A stretch of 64,000 nucleotides of DNA. Origin: Halomarinibacterium sp034670265 (GTDB lineage Bacteria; Bacteroidota; Bacteroidia; Flavobacteriales; Flavobacteriaceae). The notes under the pieces were generated by a model, which saw only the letters and a list, made by a program, of their open reading frames with translations, was not told where the DNA came from and searched no databases. The translations under genes were made by a program, and so were the position numbers. The stretch is taken from positions 372,001 through 436,000 of the forward strand of contig JAXMNU010000003.1 of NCBI GenBank assembly GCA_034670265.1. Direction: 5' to 3'. Positions 45,359 to 52,996 of this stretch are shown here, piece by piece. Position 1 is the stretch's first letter. Each line of letters begins with the position of its first letter.

Positions 45359-45438
45359 TTGTGGCGGTTAGCGCGTCTTCTTTTCTTGCGCTTATGCGTT
45401 GCAACCTTATGTCTTTTTCTTTTTTTACCGCTTGGCAT
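45349..45438 (-). CDS. 29-residue very basic protein, probably ribosomal
   Basis: A complete ORF of 29 codons runs from the ATG at 45438 to TAG at 45349. The peptide begins MPSGKKRKRHKVATHKRKK and ends NRHKKK; 19 of 29 residues are Lys, Arg or His. Such a composition is typical of rRNA-binding peptides such as THX or bS22/mS38-type proteins, and I recall near-identical short proteins annotated across Flavobacteria beside RNase G and HU. It lies between hup and rng, with a terminator overlapping its stop and a hairpin before its start. Expression is likely; the ribosomal role is inference. Confidence 0.8.
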   Translation of the reverse strand: MPSGKKRKRHKVATHKRKKRRRANRHKKK

Positions 45439-45458
45439 AGTAACGTTTATTTTAAAAC

Positions 45459-45480
45459 GTCCCGCTTATAAAGGCGGGAC
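45459..45480 (-). terminator. GC-rich hairpin after hup
   Basis: GTCCCGC and GCGGGAC are perfect arms around a TTATAAAG loop; on the minus strand it is followed by GTTTTAAAA. It can act as a weak terminator or processing site between hup and the small basic gene. Confidence 0.55.
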
Positions 45481-45491
45481 TAGTTGATTAT

Positions 45492-45782
45492 TTATTTTAC
45501 TTCTACGTTAGTTTTTACGCCTTCAACAAATACTTTGGCTGGCTTAAACGCAGGGATGTTGTGTGCTGGAATTTTAATGGTAGTGTTTTTTGAGATATTT
45601 CTACCAGTTTTTTCGGCTCTTGTTTTAATAATGAAGCTTCCAAAACCTCTTAAATATACATTGTCTCCATTTTCTAATGAAGTTTTCACTTCACTCATAA
45701 AGGTTTCTACAGTTGCCTGTACATCTCCTTTTTCCATTCCTAATTTTTCAGAAATTTTTGATACGATATCTGCTTTCGTCAT
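45492..45782 (-). CDS. hup: HU-family DNA-binding protein
   Basis: This histone-like nucleoid protein has 96 residues. TKADIVSKISEKLG at the N-terminus and VYLRGFGSFIIKTRAEKTGRNISKNTTIKIPAHN cover the helical dimer part and the beta arm that embraces DNA, with the Pro near the arm tip typical of HU/IHF. It is transcribed toward the small basic protein and rng. Confidence 0.95.
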   Translation of the reverse strand: MTKADIVSKISEKLGMEKGDVQATVETFMSEVKTSLENGDNVYLRGFGSFIIKTRAEKTGRNISKNTTIKIPAHNIPAFKPAKVFVEGVKTNVEVK

Positions 45783-45908
45783 TTTCTTTTTTTTAATTAT
45801 AAATTATATTAAGTAGTAAACTTGAGTTTAATTTTCAAGACGGCAAATATAAGGATTTTAAAATCAAATAATCAAATCGTAACCTGTTAAAAATAAATAC
45901 ATAAAGAC

Positions 45909-45916
45909 TATTTTTG
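45909..45916 (+). promoter_or_regulatory. -7-like element four bases before mutY
   Basis: TATTTTTG fits TAnnTTTG and stands four bases before the ATG, so the predicted start of transcription falls on or next to the start codon. A matching -33 TTG is not present at the usual distance. Confidence 0.4.
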
Positions 45917-45920
45917 ATTC

Positions 45921-46988
45921 ATGTCCAAAAAACTTCCTTGGTTTAGTAACTTTCTCATTTCTTGGTATTTACAAAACAAGCGTCATTTGCCATGGCGGGA
46001 AGTAGATGATCCTTATACTATTTGGTTGTCAGAAATAATCCTACAACAAACCAGAGTCGCTCAAGGTTTACCGTATTTTGAAAAATTTATAGCCCATTTC
46101 CCCACAGTTTTTGACCTTGCCAAGGCAAGTGAAGAAGAAGTTTTAAAGCTTTGGCAGGGATTGGGATATTACTCCCGTGCTAGAAACTTACATTTTACTG
46201 CAAAGCAAATTGCTTTTGAATTAAAAGGTAATTTCCCAAAAAACCACAAAGGATTACTTAAATTAAAAGGAGTAGGGGATTATACCGCCAGTGCCATTGC
46301 TTCCATTTGTTATGATGAGCCCACTGCAGTAGTGGATGGAAATGTGTACAGAGTATTAAGTCGTGTTTTTGGAATAAATACACCTATAAATAGCTCTCAA
46401 GGTATAACTGAATTTAAAAAACTGGCACAAACGCTTATCGATACATCACAACCTGGAACCTTCAATCAAGCGATTATGGAGTTTGGCGCTCGTTATTGTG
46501 TCCCCTCAAATCCTAATTGCAGCGACTGTATTTTTAATGAGAAGTGTGTTGCTTATAAAGATGGAAAGGTTGCTCAATTACCTGTTAAACTGAAAAAAGC
46601 AAAAATTAAAAAGGAATATTTTAATTATTTGGTGTGTATTACAATAGACGGGAAAACTTTGCTGGAACAACGAACTTCAAAAGGAATTTGGCGAAATTTA
46701 TATCAGTTTCCATTAATTGAAAGTCCAAAAAAATGGAATAAAAAATCATTAATAGACAGTAAAGAGTTTAGAGAGTTTTCAGAAAAGTTGAAGATTCAAT
46801 CTGTTTCTATTTTTAATGAAGAGGACATCATTCATAAATTGTCGCACAAACATTTGTATACTACTTTTTGGATTTTAGAAATTGAAAGCCTTTCTAAAGT
46901 AGGGATCGCTTTTTCAGAAATTCATTCGCTTCCTGTTCCAGTGTTAATCCAAAACTTTATTTCAAACTTCGAGCCCTTCAAAAAATAA
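45921..46988 (+). CDS. mutY: A/G-specific adenine glycosylase
   Basis: MutY removes adenine mispaired with 8-oxoguanine. Catalytic E38 (SEIILQQT) and D139 (VVDGNVYRVL), the helix-hairpin-helix LKGVGDYTASAI, and the [4Fe-4S] motif C193-x6-C200-x2-C203-x5-C209 are all present. A C-terminal NUDIX-like 8-oxoG recognition domain (about 225-350) is complete. Length 355. It heads the mutY-ssb-gldE-gldD row that I recall as conserved in Flavobacteria. Confidence 0.96.
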   Translation: MSKKLPWFSNFLISWYLQNKRHLPWREVDDPYTIWLSEIILQQTRVAQGLPYFEKFIAHFPTVFDLAKASEEEVLKLWQGLGYYSRARNLHFTAKQIAFELKGNFPKNHKGLLKLKGVGDYTASAIASICYDEPTAVVDGNVYRVLSRVFGINTPINSSQGITEFKKLAQTLIDTSQPGTFNQAIMEFGARYCVPSNPNCSDCIFNEKCVAYKDGKVAQLPVKLKKAKIKKEYFNYLVCITIDGKTLLEQRTSKGIWRNLYQFPLIESPKKWNKKSLIDSKEFREFSEKLKIQSVSIFNEEDIIHKLSHKHLYTTFWILEIESLSKVGIAFSEIHSLPVPVLIQNFISNFEPFKK

Positions 46989-47017
46989 ATTTTTACCTAT
47001 ATTTAGTAAACAAAAAT

Positions 47018-47025
47018 TACCTTTG
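47018..47025 (+). promoter_or_regulatory. -7-like element before ssb
   Basis: TACCTTTG matches TAnnTTTG and lies 19 bases before the ssb ATG; no TTG is seen at the proper upstream spacing. Confidence 0.4.
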
Positions 47026-47044
47026 CACAAAATAAACAAAGCAA

Positions 47045-47509
47045 ATGAGCGGTACATTAAATAAAGTGATGCTAATAGGGCATACAGGCGACGACGTTAA
47101 AATGAATTATTTTGAAGGTGGAGGCAGCATAGGAAGATTTCCTTTGGCTACAAATGAAACATACACCAATAGAACTACAGGTGAAAAAGTTTCGAATACC
47201 GAATGGCATAATATTGTGGTACGCAACAAAGCAGCCGAAATTTGCGAAAAGTATCTTAAAAAAGGGGATAAAGTTTATATTGAAGGAAGAATTAAAACTA
47301 GAAAGTGGCAAGACGACCAAGGAAACGATCGCTACAGCACCGAAATACAATGCACAGACTTTACTTTTTTAACCCCAAAGAATGAAACTGGGTCCATGCC
47401 GCCATCGCAATCAGCAGGGAGCAATGCTTCTGGTGATTCAAAATCAACCAATCAAAGTAATGATACGCATGAGTCTATAGGAGAGGAAGATGACGATTTG
47501 CCATTTTAA
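47045..47509 (+). CDS. ssb: Single-stranded DNA-binding protein
   Basis: SSB coats ssDNA in replication and repair. The OB fold occupies about residues 1-110 (LNKVMLIGHTGDDVKM, WHNIVVRNKAAEICEKYLKKGDKVYIEG), then a Ser/Asn/Gln-rich linker and the acidic protein-docking tip DDDLPF. Length 154 is usual. It stands between mutY and gldE on the same strand. Confidence 0.97.
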   Translation: MSGTLNKVMLIGHTGDDVKMNYFEGGGSIGRFPLATNETYTNRTTGEKVSNTEWHNIVVRNKAAEICEKYLKKGDKVYIEGRIKTRKWQDDQGNDRYSTEIQCTDFTFLTPKNETGSMPPSQSAGSNASGDSKSTNQSNDTHESIGEEDDDLPF

Positions 47510-47531
47510 TGAGTAACGAATTGAATCTATT

Positions 47532-48839
47532 TTGGATATAGAACCCCCGAGTTTGCTAGTGTTTTCCCTTATTACTTCAGTAGAAGTAACGAGCATTGCT
47601 TTTGTTTTTATATTGCTTTTTTGTTCTGCCTTAGTATCTGGAGCCGAAATAGCTTTTTTTTCCTTAACGCTTTCAGATTTTGATGTGGATAATGGAAATG
47701 AGCCATCAAAAAAAATGCAGTTGGTTCAAAAATTATTACGGAAGCCTAAAAAGCTTTTGGCCACTATTTTAGTAGCTAATAACCTCATCAATATTGCCAT
47801 CGTATTATTATTTGCTTCGTTAAGTGAACTGTTTTTCGGCGGAATTGAGAGTCCAGAAATTAAGTTTATTTTGGATGTTGTTGTAGTTACATTTTTCATC
47901 CTTCTTTTTGGGGAAATTTTGCCAAAGGTGTATGCAAGCAGGAATAAAGTTTCTTTTGCCTCATTTATGGCATATCCCCTTAACGTACTGTATACCTTGT
48001 TTTCGCCTATTAGCACTCCCATGAGATCTGCCACAATTTATATCGAAAATAAGTTCGGAAAGCAAAAGTCGAATATAAGTGTAGATCAACTTTCTCAGGC
48101 TTTGGAGTTAACTTCGGAAGAAGATACCACCCACGAAGAGCAAAAAATTCTTCAGGGAATAGTAACCTTTGGAAATACAGACACTAAAAATGTGATGAAG
48201 CCTCGTTTAGATATTTTTGCGCTAAATGAAGCGGACAGCTATAAAGCTATATTGCCCGAAATTATTTCGCATGGTTATTCTAGAATTCCAGTGTATAAAG
48301 ATACTATCGATAACATCACAGGGATTTTATATGTAAAGGATTTATTACCTTATTTCGACAGAAAAACTTTCGATTGGGTAAAACTTAAAAGAGAACCCTA
48401 CTTTGTTCCTGAAAATAAAAAACTAGACGATTTGCTCAATGAGTTTAAGGATATGAAAATGCACTTAGCAATAGTGGTGGATGAATATGGAGGTACAAGT
48501 GGATTAATCTCTTTGGAAGATATTATTGAAGAAATTGTAGGTGAAATAACCGATGAATTTGATGATGAAGATCTAATTTTCTCAAAACTTGATGATCAAA
48601 CTTTTGTTTTTGATGGAAAAACTTCTCTGAAGGATTTTTACAAAGTAATTAAAGTGGAAGATGCAAAAATCTTTGACGATGCCAAAGGGGAGGCAGAAAC
48701 CTTGGCGGGCTTTATTTTAGAAGTGTCCAACGGCTTTCCTAAGAAGGACGAAATACTAAACTTCCATACATACTCGTTTACCATAGAGTCTTTTGAAAAT
48801 AAACGTATTAAACAAATTAAACTTTCTATAAATGCATAG
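47532..48839 (+). CDS. gldE: Gliding motility-associated protein GldE
   Basis: GldE is a CNNM/CorC-like membrane protein. It has four hydrophobic helices in a DUF21 domain (about 20-190, with SGAEIAFFSL and GEILPKVYA), two CBS domains (about 205-335, HGYSRIPVYKDTIDNI, VVDEYGGTSGLISLEDI) and a CorC/HlyC C-terminal domain. In Flavobacterium johnsoniae it assists GldD and thereby gliding and type IX secretion. The order ssb-gldE-gldD and the eight-base overlap with gldD support the name. A generic cation-efflux role cannot be excluded. Confidence 0.92.
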   Translation: MDIEPPSLLVFSLITSVEVTSIAFVFILLFCSALVSGAEIAFFSLTLSDFDVDNGNEPSKKMQLVQKLLRKPKKLLATILVANNLINIAIVLLFASLSELFFGGIESPEIKFILDVVVVTFFILLFGEILPKVYASRNKVSFASFMAYPLNVLYTLFSPISTPMRSATIYIENKFGKQKSNISVDQLSQALELTSEEDTTHEEQKILQGIVTFGNTDTKNVMKPRLDIFALNEADSYKAILPEIISHGYSRIPVYKDTIDNITGILYVKDLLPYFDRKTFDWVKLKREPYFVPENKKLDDLLNEFKDMKMHLAIVVDEYGGTSGLISLEDIIEEIVGEITDEFDDEDLIFSKLDDQTFVFDGKTSLKDFYKVIKVEDAKIFDDAKGEAETLAGFILEVSNGFPKKDEILNFHTYSFTIESFENKRIKQIKLSINA

Positions 48840-49389
48840 CCTCCGGGCCTTTATCATTGCTATTTCTATTATTCTTTTTGCTTCTTGTGGCGATGAGGTG
48901 GTGATAAAACCTGCCGCAAAACTTAGATTACAATACACACCTCCTAATTACGAAGTTGTGAAATTGAACTGCCCTTTTTCTTTTGAAAAAAATGATATTT
49001 CTGAAATTGAACTTGGAAAAAATTGTAACGTGAATCTTGAGTATTCTAAAATGAAGGCAACAGTCTATTTAACGTATCAAAAAGTAGATAATAATATCGA
49101 AGCCCTTTTAGCCGATGCTCAAAAATTGACGTACGATCACACTATTAAAGCCAACGAAATATTTGAACAACCCAGAGTAGATAGTATTAATAAAGTTTAT
49201 GGGATGTTTTATATGATTAATGGGGATGCTGCAACACAATCACAGTTTTACGTAACAGATAGCACAAATCATTTTATTTCTGGAGCATTGTACTTTAAAA
49301 CGAAACCTAATTTTGACTCTATTTATCCGGCAGTGGTTTATTTGCGGGACGATATCCGAAGGATTATGGAAACAGTAGAATGGAAATAA
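48832..49389 (+). CDS. gldD: Gliding motility lipoprotein GldD
   Basis: This 185-residue lipoprotein (lipobox LFASCG, cysteine near 20) has the GldD pattern LRLQYTPPNYE, CPFSFEKN and YGMFYMINGDAATQSQFYVTDS. GldD is required for gliding and for type IX secretion in F. johnsoniae. It overlaps the gldE stop by eight bases, so the pair is translationally coupled. With the T9SS substrate at 14535 it shows that this organism has the secretion system, though most of its genes lie outside the window. Confidence 0.93.
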   Translation: MHSLRAFIIAISIILFASCGDEVVIKPAAKLRLQYTPPNYEVVKLNCPFSFEKNDISEIELGKNCNVNLEYSKMKATVYLTYQKVDNNIEALLADAQKLTYDHTIKANEIFEQPRVDSINKVYGMFYMINGDAATQSQFYVTDSTNHFISGALYFKTKPNFDSIYPAVVYLRDDIRRIMETVEWK

Positions 49390-49417
49390 AAAACCGCCCA
49401 AAAGGCGGTTTTTTTAT
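49388..49417. terminator. Terminator after gldD
   Basis: AAAAACCGCC and GGCGGTTTTT around a CAAAA loop with T tracts on both strands; serves gldD and probably the convergent metal-binding lipoprotein. Confidence 0.9.
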
Positions 49418-49429
49418 GGAAAGTTATCA

Positions 49430-49942
49430 TTACGCTTTTTTGGCACAACACGCTTTTTTACAATCTTTTTTGCAAGCGGCTTTCATTTCGGCAGTGCATC
49501 CTTCTTTATGGCACTTTTCGGTACATTCGTGAGCTACCTCTCCTTTTGCTTCGCTTGGAGTAAAAGATTCAACCGTTTTCATCTCTACTACTGAATATGC
49601 ATCACCAGCACCTTTTACGGTTTCTTCTAAGGAAGTGGTTGTAACTTTTCCCTCTTCAAATTCTACCATTGCTAATTTTTTATCAAAATCAACGGTTGCA
49701 GTTTTTACACCATCCATTTCGGCTAATTTTTTTTCAATTCTTTTAGCACAACCCATGGCGCAGGTCATTCCTTCAATAGTAAATTCTGCTTTTGCAGTAG
49801 CTTGCATTTCAGTGTTCACTGCAATGGTTTCGGTAGCTTCCACTTCGGCAACTTCGTTTGTTTCGGTTTTTACTTCATTTTTGCAGGAAACAAATGCCAA
49901 TGACAGTGCTGCAAATGTGAATAGTATGTTTAAAGTTTTCAT
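49430..49942 (-). CDS. Heavy-metal-associated (HMA) lipoprotein with Cys-rich tail
   Basis: This 170-residue lipoprotein (AFVSC, Cys20) is followed by an acidic/Thr-rich linker, an HMA domain at about 51-121 and a Cys/His/Lys-rich tail with seven cysteines (about 138-170, ECTEKCHKEGC ... CKKACC). The metal-binding loop reads GMTCAMGC: C61 and C65 are three residues apart instead of the two usual for CxxC. It probably binds copper or another soft metal in the envelope. No metal ATPase gene is adjacent. Confidence 0.85.
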   Translation of the reverse strand: MKTLNILFTFAALSLAFVSCKNEVKTETNEVAEVEATETIAVNTEMQATAKAEFTIEGMTCAMGCAKRIEKKLAEMDGVKTATVDFDKKLAMVEFEEGKVTTTSLEETVKGAGDAYSVVEMKTVESFTPSEAKGEVAHECTEKCHKEGCTAEMKAACKKDCKKACCAKKA

Positions 49943-50008
49943 AGTATTTCTATTAATTTATTGAGACAAATGTAAGACTTTTGTGATATAAAAACTGAAT
50001 TTTCTGCT

Positions 50009-50881
50009 ATGCACAATAAATGGGTGTATCTTTTTATTCTTTCACTCATTTGGGGAAGCTCCTTTATCTTAATAAAAAAAGGATTGGTAGGGTTAACAGA
50101 TTATCAGTTAGGGTCTCTCCGTATTGTACTCACCTCTTTGTTGTTGTTTTCAGTTGGGTTTAAAAGTATTAAGCAAATCCAAAAAAAACATTGGTTGTGG
50201 ATTGCAGTTTCGGGATTTGTAAGTTCTTTTTTTCCTCCCTTTTTATTTGCGATGGCGCAAAATCATATAGATAGTGGAGTAGCATCTATTTTAAATAGTT
50301 TAACTCCCTTAGCAACGGTTATTGTTGGCGTTTTTATGTTTAGAATATTAAGTACAAAACGGCAAATATTGGGTGTTTTTATTGGATTAATAGGAACCGT
50401 GTTGCTTATAATGGTAGGTACCGAATTTAATGCTAATCAAAATTATATGTATAGTTCACTTATAATTATTGCCACCATTGGGTATGCATTAAATGTGAAT
50501 ATTATTAAAAAATACCTAACAGATATTAGTGCCTTGGCTGTCACTACTGGGAACTTTATTTTTATTTTTTTACCGGCTTTGGTCGTTCTTTATTATACAG
50601 GGTTTTTTGAAACCATTATGGAATCTAAAGAAATGCAAATTGCTTCGGTTTATGTAGGGATTCTTTCTTTGTTCGGAACGGCAATTGCGAAGGTGCTTTT
50701 TAACAAAATGATTCAGATTTCAAGTCCTGTTTTTGCTTCTTCTGTTACCTACACTATGCCCATAGTTGCTGTACTTTGGGGGGTGTTTGATGGTGAGAAG
50801 TTTAGTGTTCTTCAAATAGTGGCAGCAGCTATTATTTTGTTTGGGGTATATCTTTCAAATAAGCGTACCGAAAAAAAATAA
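50009..50881 (+). CDS. EamA/DMT-family transporter
   Basis: This 290-residue inner-membrane protein has about ten helices in two EamA repeats (LSLIWGSSFILIKKGL, SGVASILNSLTPLATVIVGVF; second repeat ending VAVLWGVFDGEKFSVLQIVAAAIILFGVYL). DMT transporters export amino acids, nucleobases or other metabolites; the substrate cannot be read from sequence. It is likely transcribed alone or with the DUF4199 gene 62 bases on. Confidence 0.9.
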   Translation: MHNKWVYLFILSLIWGSSFILIKKGLVGLTDYQLGSLRIVLTSLLLFSVGFKSIKQIQKKHWLWIAVSGFVSSFFPPFLFAMAQNHIDSGVASILNSLTPLATVIVGVFMFRILSTKRQILGVFIGLIGTVLLIMVGTEFNANQNYMYSSLIIIATIGYALNVNIIKKYLTDISALAVTTGNFIFIFLPALVVLYYTGFFETIMESKEMQIASVYVGILSLFGTAIAKVLFNKMIQISSPVFASSVTYTMPIVAVLWGVFDGEKFSVLQIVAAAIILFGVYLSNKRTEKK

Positions 50882-50943
50882 ACTTTTCATTAACAGGTAA
50901 TATTAATTTTTTTCCCGAAATTTAGACTAACTAAAAAACTATT

Positions 50944-51384
50944 ATGGGAAAATATTTCACAAAATACGGCATTGGAATAGCGATCGTACTTATTCTATAC
51001 TTCTTACTTACAAAGGTTCTGGGGTTACATCAATATCCTATACTAAGTTCTTTAAATGCTTTGGTTTTTGGAGGGGGAATTTTTTATGCTATTCGCAATT
51101 ATAAAAGAACCACTAATGATTTTAGTTATCAAGAAGGTTTTCAAATTGGTCTCTTTACAGGAGGGCTAGCGACTGTTATTTTTTCCATTTTTATGACAGT
51201 GTATATTTTTATGTTAGATCATCAATTTGCCGAAGCTGTTTTAGACTCTTGGAATCTTAACTTTAATAAAGGGGCGTTAATACTTATTGTATCCTTAGTA
51301 ATCATGGGCTTTTCCACCACTTTTGTGCTTACCTTGGCGTTTATGCAATTATTAAAGGATTCTTGGAATCAAAAGTCTTCATAA
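50944..51384 (+). CDS. DUF4199 membrane protein
   Basis: This 146-residue protein has four hydrophobic helices, the first pair holding YGIGIAIVLILYFLLTKVL, then FSYQEGFQIGLFTGGLATVIF, matching the DUF4199 family common in Bacteroidota. No function is known. It ends just upstream of the rplU promoter. Confidence 0.8.
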   Translation: MGKYFTKYGIGIAIVLILYFLLTKVLGLHQYPILSSLNALVFGGGIFYAIRNYKRTTNDFSYQEGFQIGLFTGGLATVIFSIFMTVYIFMLDHQFAEAVLDSWNLNFNKGALILIVSLVIMGFSTTFVLTLAFMQLLKDSWNQKSS

Positions 51385-51411
51385 TCATTAGGTTTTATTT
51401 GTAAAAACCCT

Positions 51412-51442
51412 TTGTTCAATTCAATTTAAAAAATTATATTTG
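51412..51442 (+). promoter_or_regulatory. Promoter of rplU-rpmA
   Basis: TTG at 51412-51414, 20 bases, then TATATTTG at 51435-51442, an exact match to the flavobacterial consensus. The leader to rplU is about 55 bases. Confidence 0.75.
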
Positions 51443-51504
51443 CACCCGCTTTATTCGTAGGGTAGAGTGTAATTTTAAATAATTTAATCATAAACGTTTA
51501 CGCT

Positions 51505-52218
51505 ATGTACGCAATTGTAGAGATAGCAGGGCAGCAATTTAAAGTTGCAAAAGACCAAAAAGTCTTTGTAAACCGTTTAGCCACAGAAGAAGGTAAAAAA
51601 GTCGAGTTTGACAATGTACTTCTTATTGGTGACGGAGACAAAGTAACTGTTGGCGCCCCGGCTATAGACGGAGCTCAAGTTGGAGCAAAAGTCTTAAAAC
51701 ACCTTAAAGGAGACAAGGTGATTGTTTTTAAAAAGAAAAGAAGAAAAGGTTACCGTGTAAAAAACGGACACAGACAATATCTTTCTGAAATCGTTATTGA
51801 AAGCATTGTAGCTTCTGGAGCTAAAAAAGCTGCACCAGCTAAAAAAGAAACTCCTAAAGCTGAACCAAAAGTAGAAGCAAAAGCTGCTGCTCCAAAAACA
51901 GAAGCTGCGCCTAAGAAAGAAGCTCCAAAAGCTGAAACTAAAAAGGCACCTGCTAAAAAAGCTGCTGTAAAAGCTGACGATCTTAAAAAGATTGAAGGAA
52001 TTGGACCAAAAATTGCTGAAACGTTAACTGCAGCAGGTATTGCTACCTATGCAGATTTAGCAAAAACAAAGCCTGCTAAGATTGCTGAAATTATTGCAGA
52101 CGTGCGTGGAAGTCACATTCCAGATACCTGGCCACAACAAGCTCAATTAGCTGCCGATGGTAAGTGGGATGAGTTAAAAGAATTACAAGATAAATTAGAC
52201 GGTGGGGTTGCTAAATAA
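51505..52218 (+). CDS. rplU: Ribosomal protein bL21 with C-terminal helix-hairpin-helix extension
   Basis: Residues 1-103 are an ordinary bL21 (MYAIVEIAGQQFKV, KKRRKGYRVKNGHRQ), a large-subunit protein. After this comes an Ala/Lys/Pro/Glu-rich linker (about 107-153) and a folded domain (about 155-237) with LKKIEGIGPKIAETLTAAGI, a helix-hairpin-helix of the kind that binds nucleic acid. The total of 237 is more than twice the usual 103. There is one reading frame without a break, so it is a natural fusion; I recall it in other Flavobacteria. It is followed by rpmA. Confidence 0.93.
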   Translation: MYAIVEIAGQQFKVAKDQKVFVNRLATEEGKKVEFDNVLLIGDGDKVTVGAPAIDGAQVGAKVLKHLKGDKVIVFKKKRRKGYRVKNGHRQYLSEIVIESIVASGAKKAAPAKKETPKAEPKVEAKAAAPKTEAAPKKEAPKAETKKAPAKKAAVKADDLKKIEGIGPKIAETLTAAGIATYADLAKTKPAKIAEIIADVRGSHIPDTWPQQAQLAADGKWDELKELQDKLDGGVAK

Positions 52219-52239
52219 CCACACTTAAGTATAACTTTA

Positions 52240-52257
52240 TTCCGTTGCAAAACGGAA
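52240..52257 (+). other. GCAA-tetraloop hairpin between rplU and rpmA
   Basis: TTCCGTT and AACGGAA form seven pairs capped by GCAA, a GNRA tetraloop. No T run follows, so it does not terminate; it may set the balance between the two ribosomal proteins or bind protein. Confidence 0.5.
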
Positions 52258-52275
52258 ACATAAAACCGAAAGAAA

Positions 52276-52539
52276 ATGGCTCACAAAAAAGGAGTTGGTA
52301 GTTCTAAGAACGGTAGAGAATCAGAATCGAAACGCCTTGGTGTAAAGATTTTTGGTGGACAAGCTGCCATAGCTGGAAATATCATTATAAGACAACGTGG
52401 TACACAACACCACCCTGGTGAGAATGTGTATATGGGTAAAGACCATACACTTCACGCCAAAGTTGACGGGTTGGTAAAATTTACCAAAAAGAGAGATAAC
52501 AAATCGTATGTTTCTATAGTTGCTCAAGGAGAAGCTTAA
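52276..52539 (+). CDS. rpmA: Ribosomal protein bL27
   Basis: This 87-residue large-subunit protein near the peptidyl-transferase centre shows MAHKKGVGSSKNGRESESKRLGVK and RQRGTQHHPGENVYMGKDHTL. The N-terminus starts directly with AHKKG, so there is no cleaved leader as in Firmicutes. Cotranscribed with rplU. Confidence 0.97.
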   Translation: MAHKKGVGSSKNGRESESKRLGVKIFGGQAAIAGNIIIRQRGTQHHPGENVYMGKDHTLHAKVDGLVKFTKKRDNKSYVSIVAQGEA

Positions 52540-52560
52540 GAACCGCTTTTTGTAAAGAAT

Positions 52561-52590
52561 AAAAAACCCTGCCTATTGGTAGGGTTTTTT
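52561..52590. terminator. Terminator after rpmA
   Basis: AAAAAACCCTGCC pairs with GGTAGGGTTTTTT; T runs on both strands, so it can serve also the convergent TM2 gene. Confidence 0.88.
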
Positions 52591-52596
52591 ACTTTA

Positions 52597-52944
52597 TTAT
52601 AATCCAGGATATCGTTTAGTTAAAATATCAATTCCGTCAATAATCCACCAAACTCCAACACCTCCAAGGGTTAAGATAAATAGAATATTCCACCCAACTG
52701 GACTGCCTAGGTACCATCGGTGCCCTGCTAATCCACCTAAAAAGAACCATAGCAATAGGGCAACTACAAATTTATCCTCAGCAGCTGCAGCTGCAGGAGA
52801 TATTAATACGGTTTCATTTTCAGAACTTATATTGTTTGTTGTTGACACTTCAGTTGTTGTAGCCCTCTTTACCGGAAATGAGGCATAGCTAGAAGTAACA
52901 GCCATTAACATTATAACAAGAGATAAGATAATTTTTGTTTTCAT
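52597..52944 (-). CDS. TM2-domain membrane protein
   Basis: This 115-residue protein has a signal peptide (cut near SYASF), a Thr/Ser-rich stretch and a TM2 domain: two helices with LLWFFLGGLAGHRWYLGS and GVGVWWIIDGIDIL. TM2 proteins are widespread in Bacteroidota; function unknown. Confidence 0.85.
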   Translation of the reverse strand: MKTKIILSLVIMLMAVTSSYASFPVKRATTTEVSTTNNISSENETVLISPAAAAAEDKFVVALLLWFFLGGLAGHRWYLGSPVGWNILFILTLGGVGVWWIIDGIDILTKRYPGL

Positions 52945-52996
52945 AAATGATTAGTTTAATGTTATCTTTAAATTTAACGATAATAGATTTAACACA

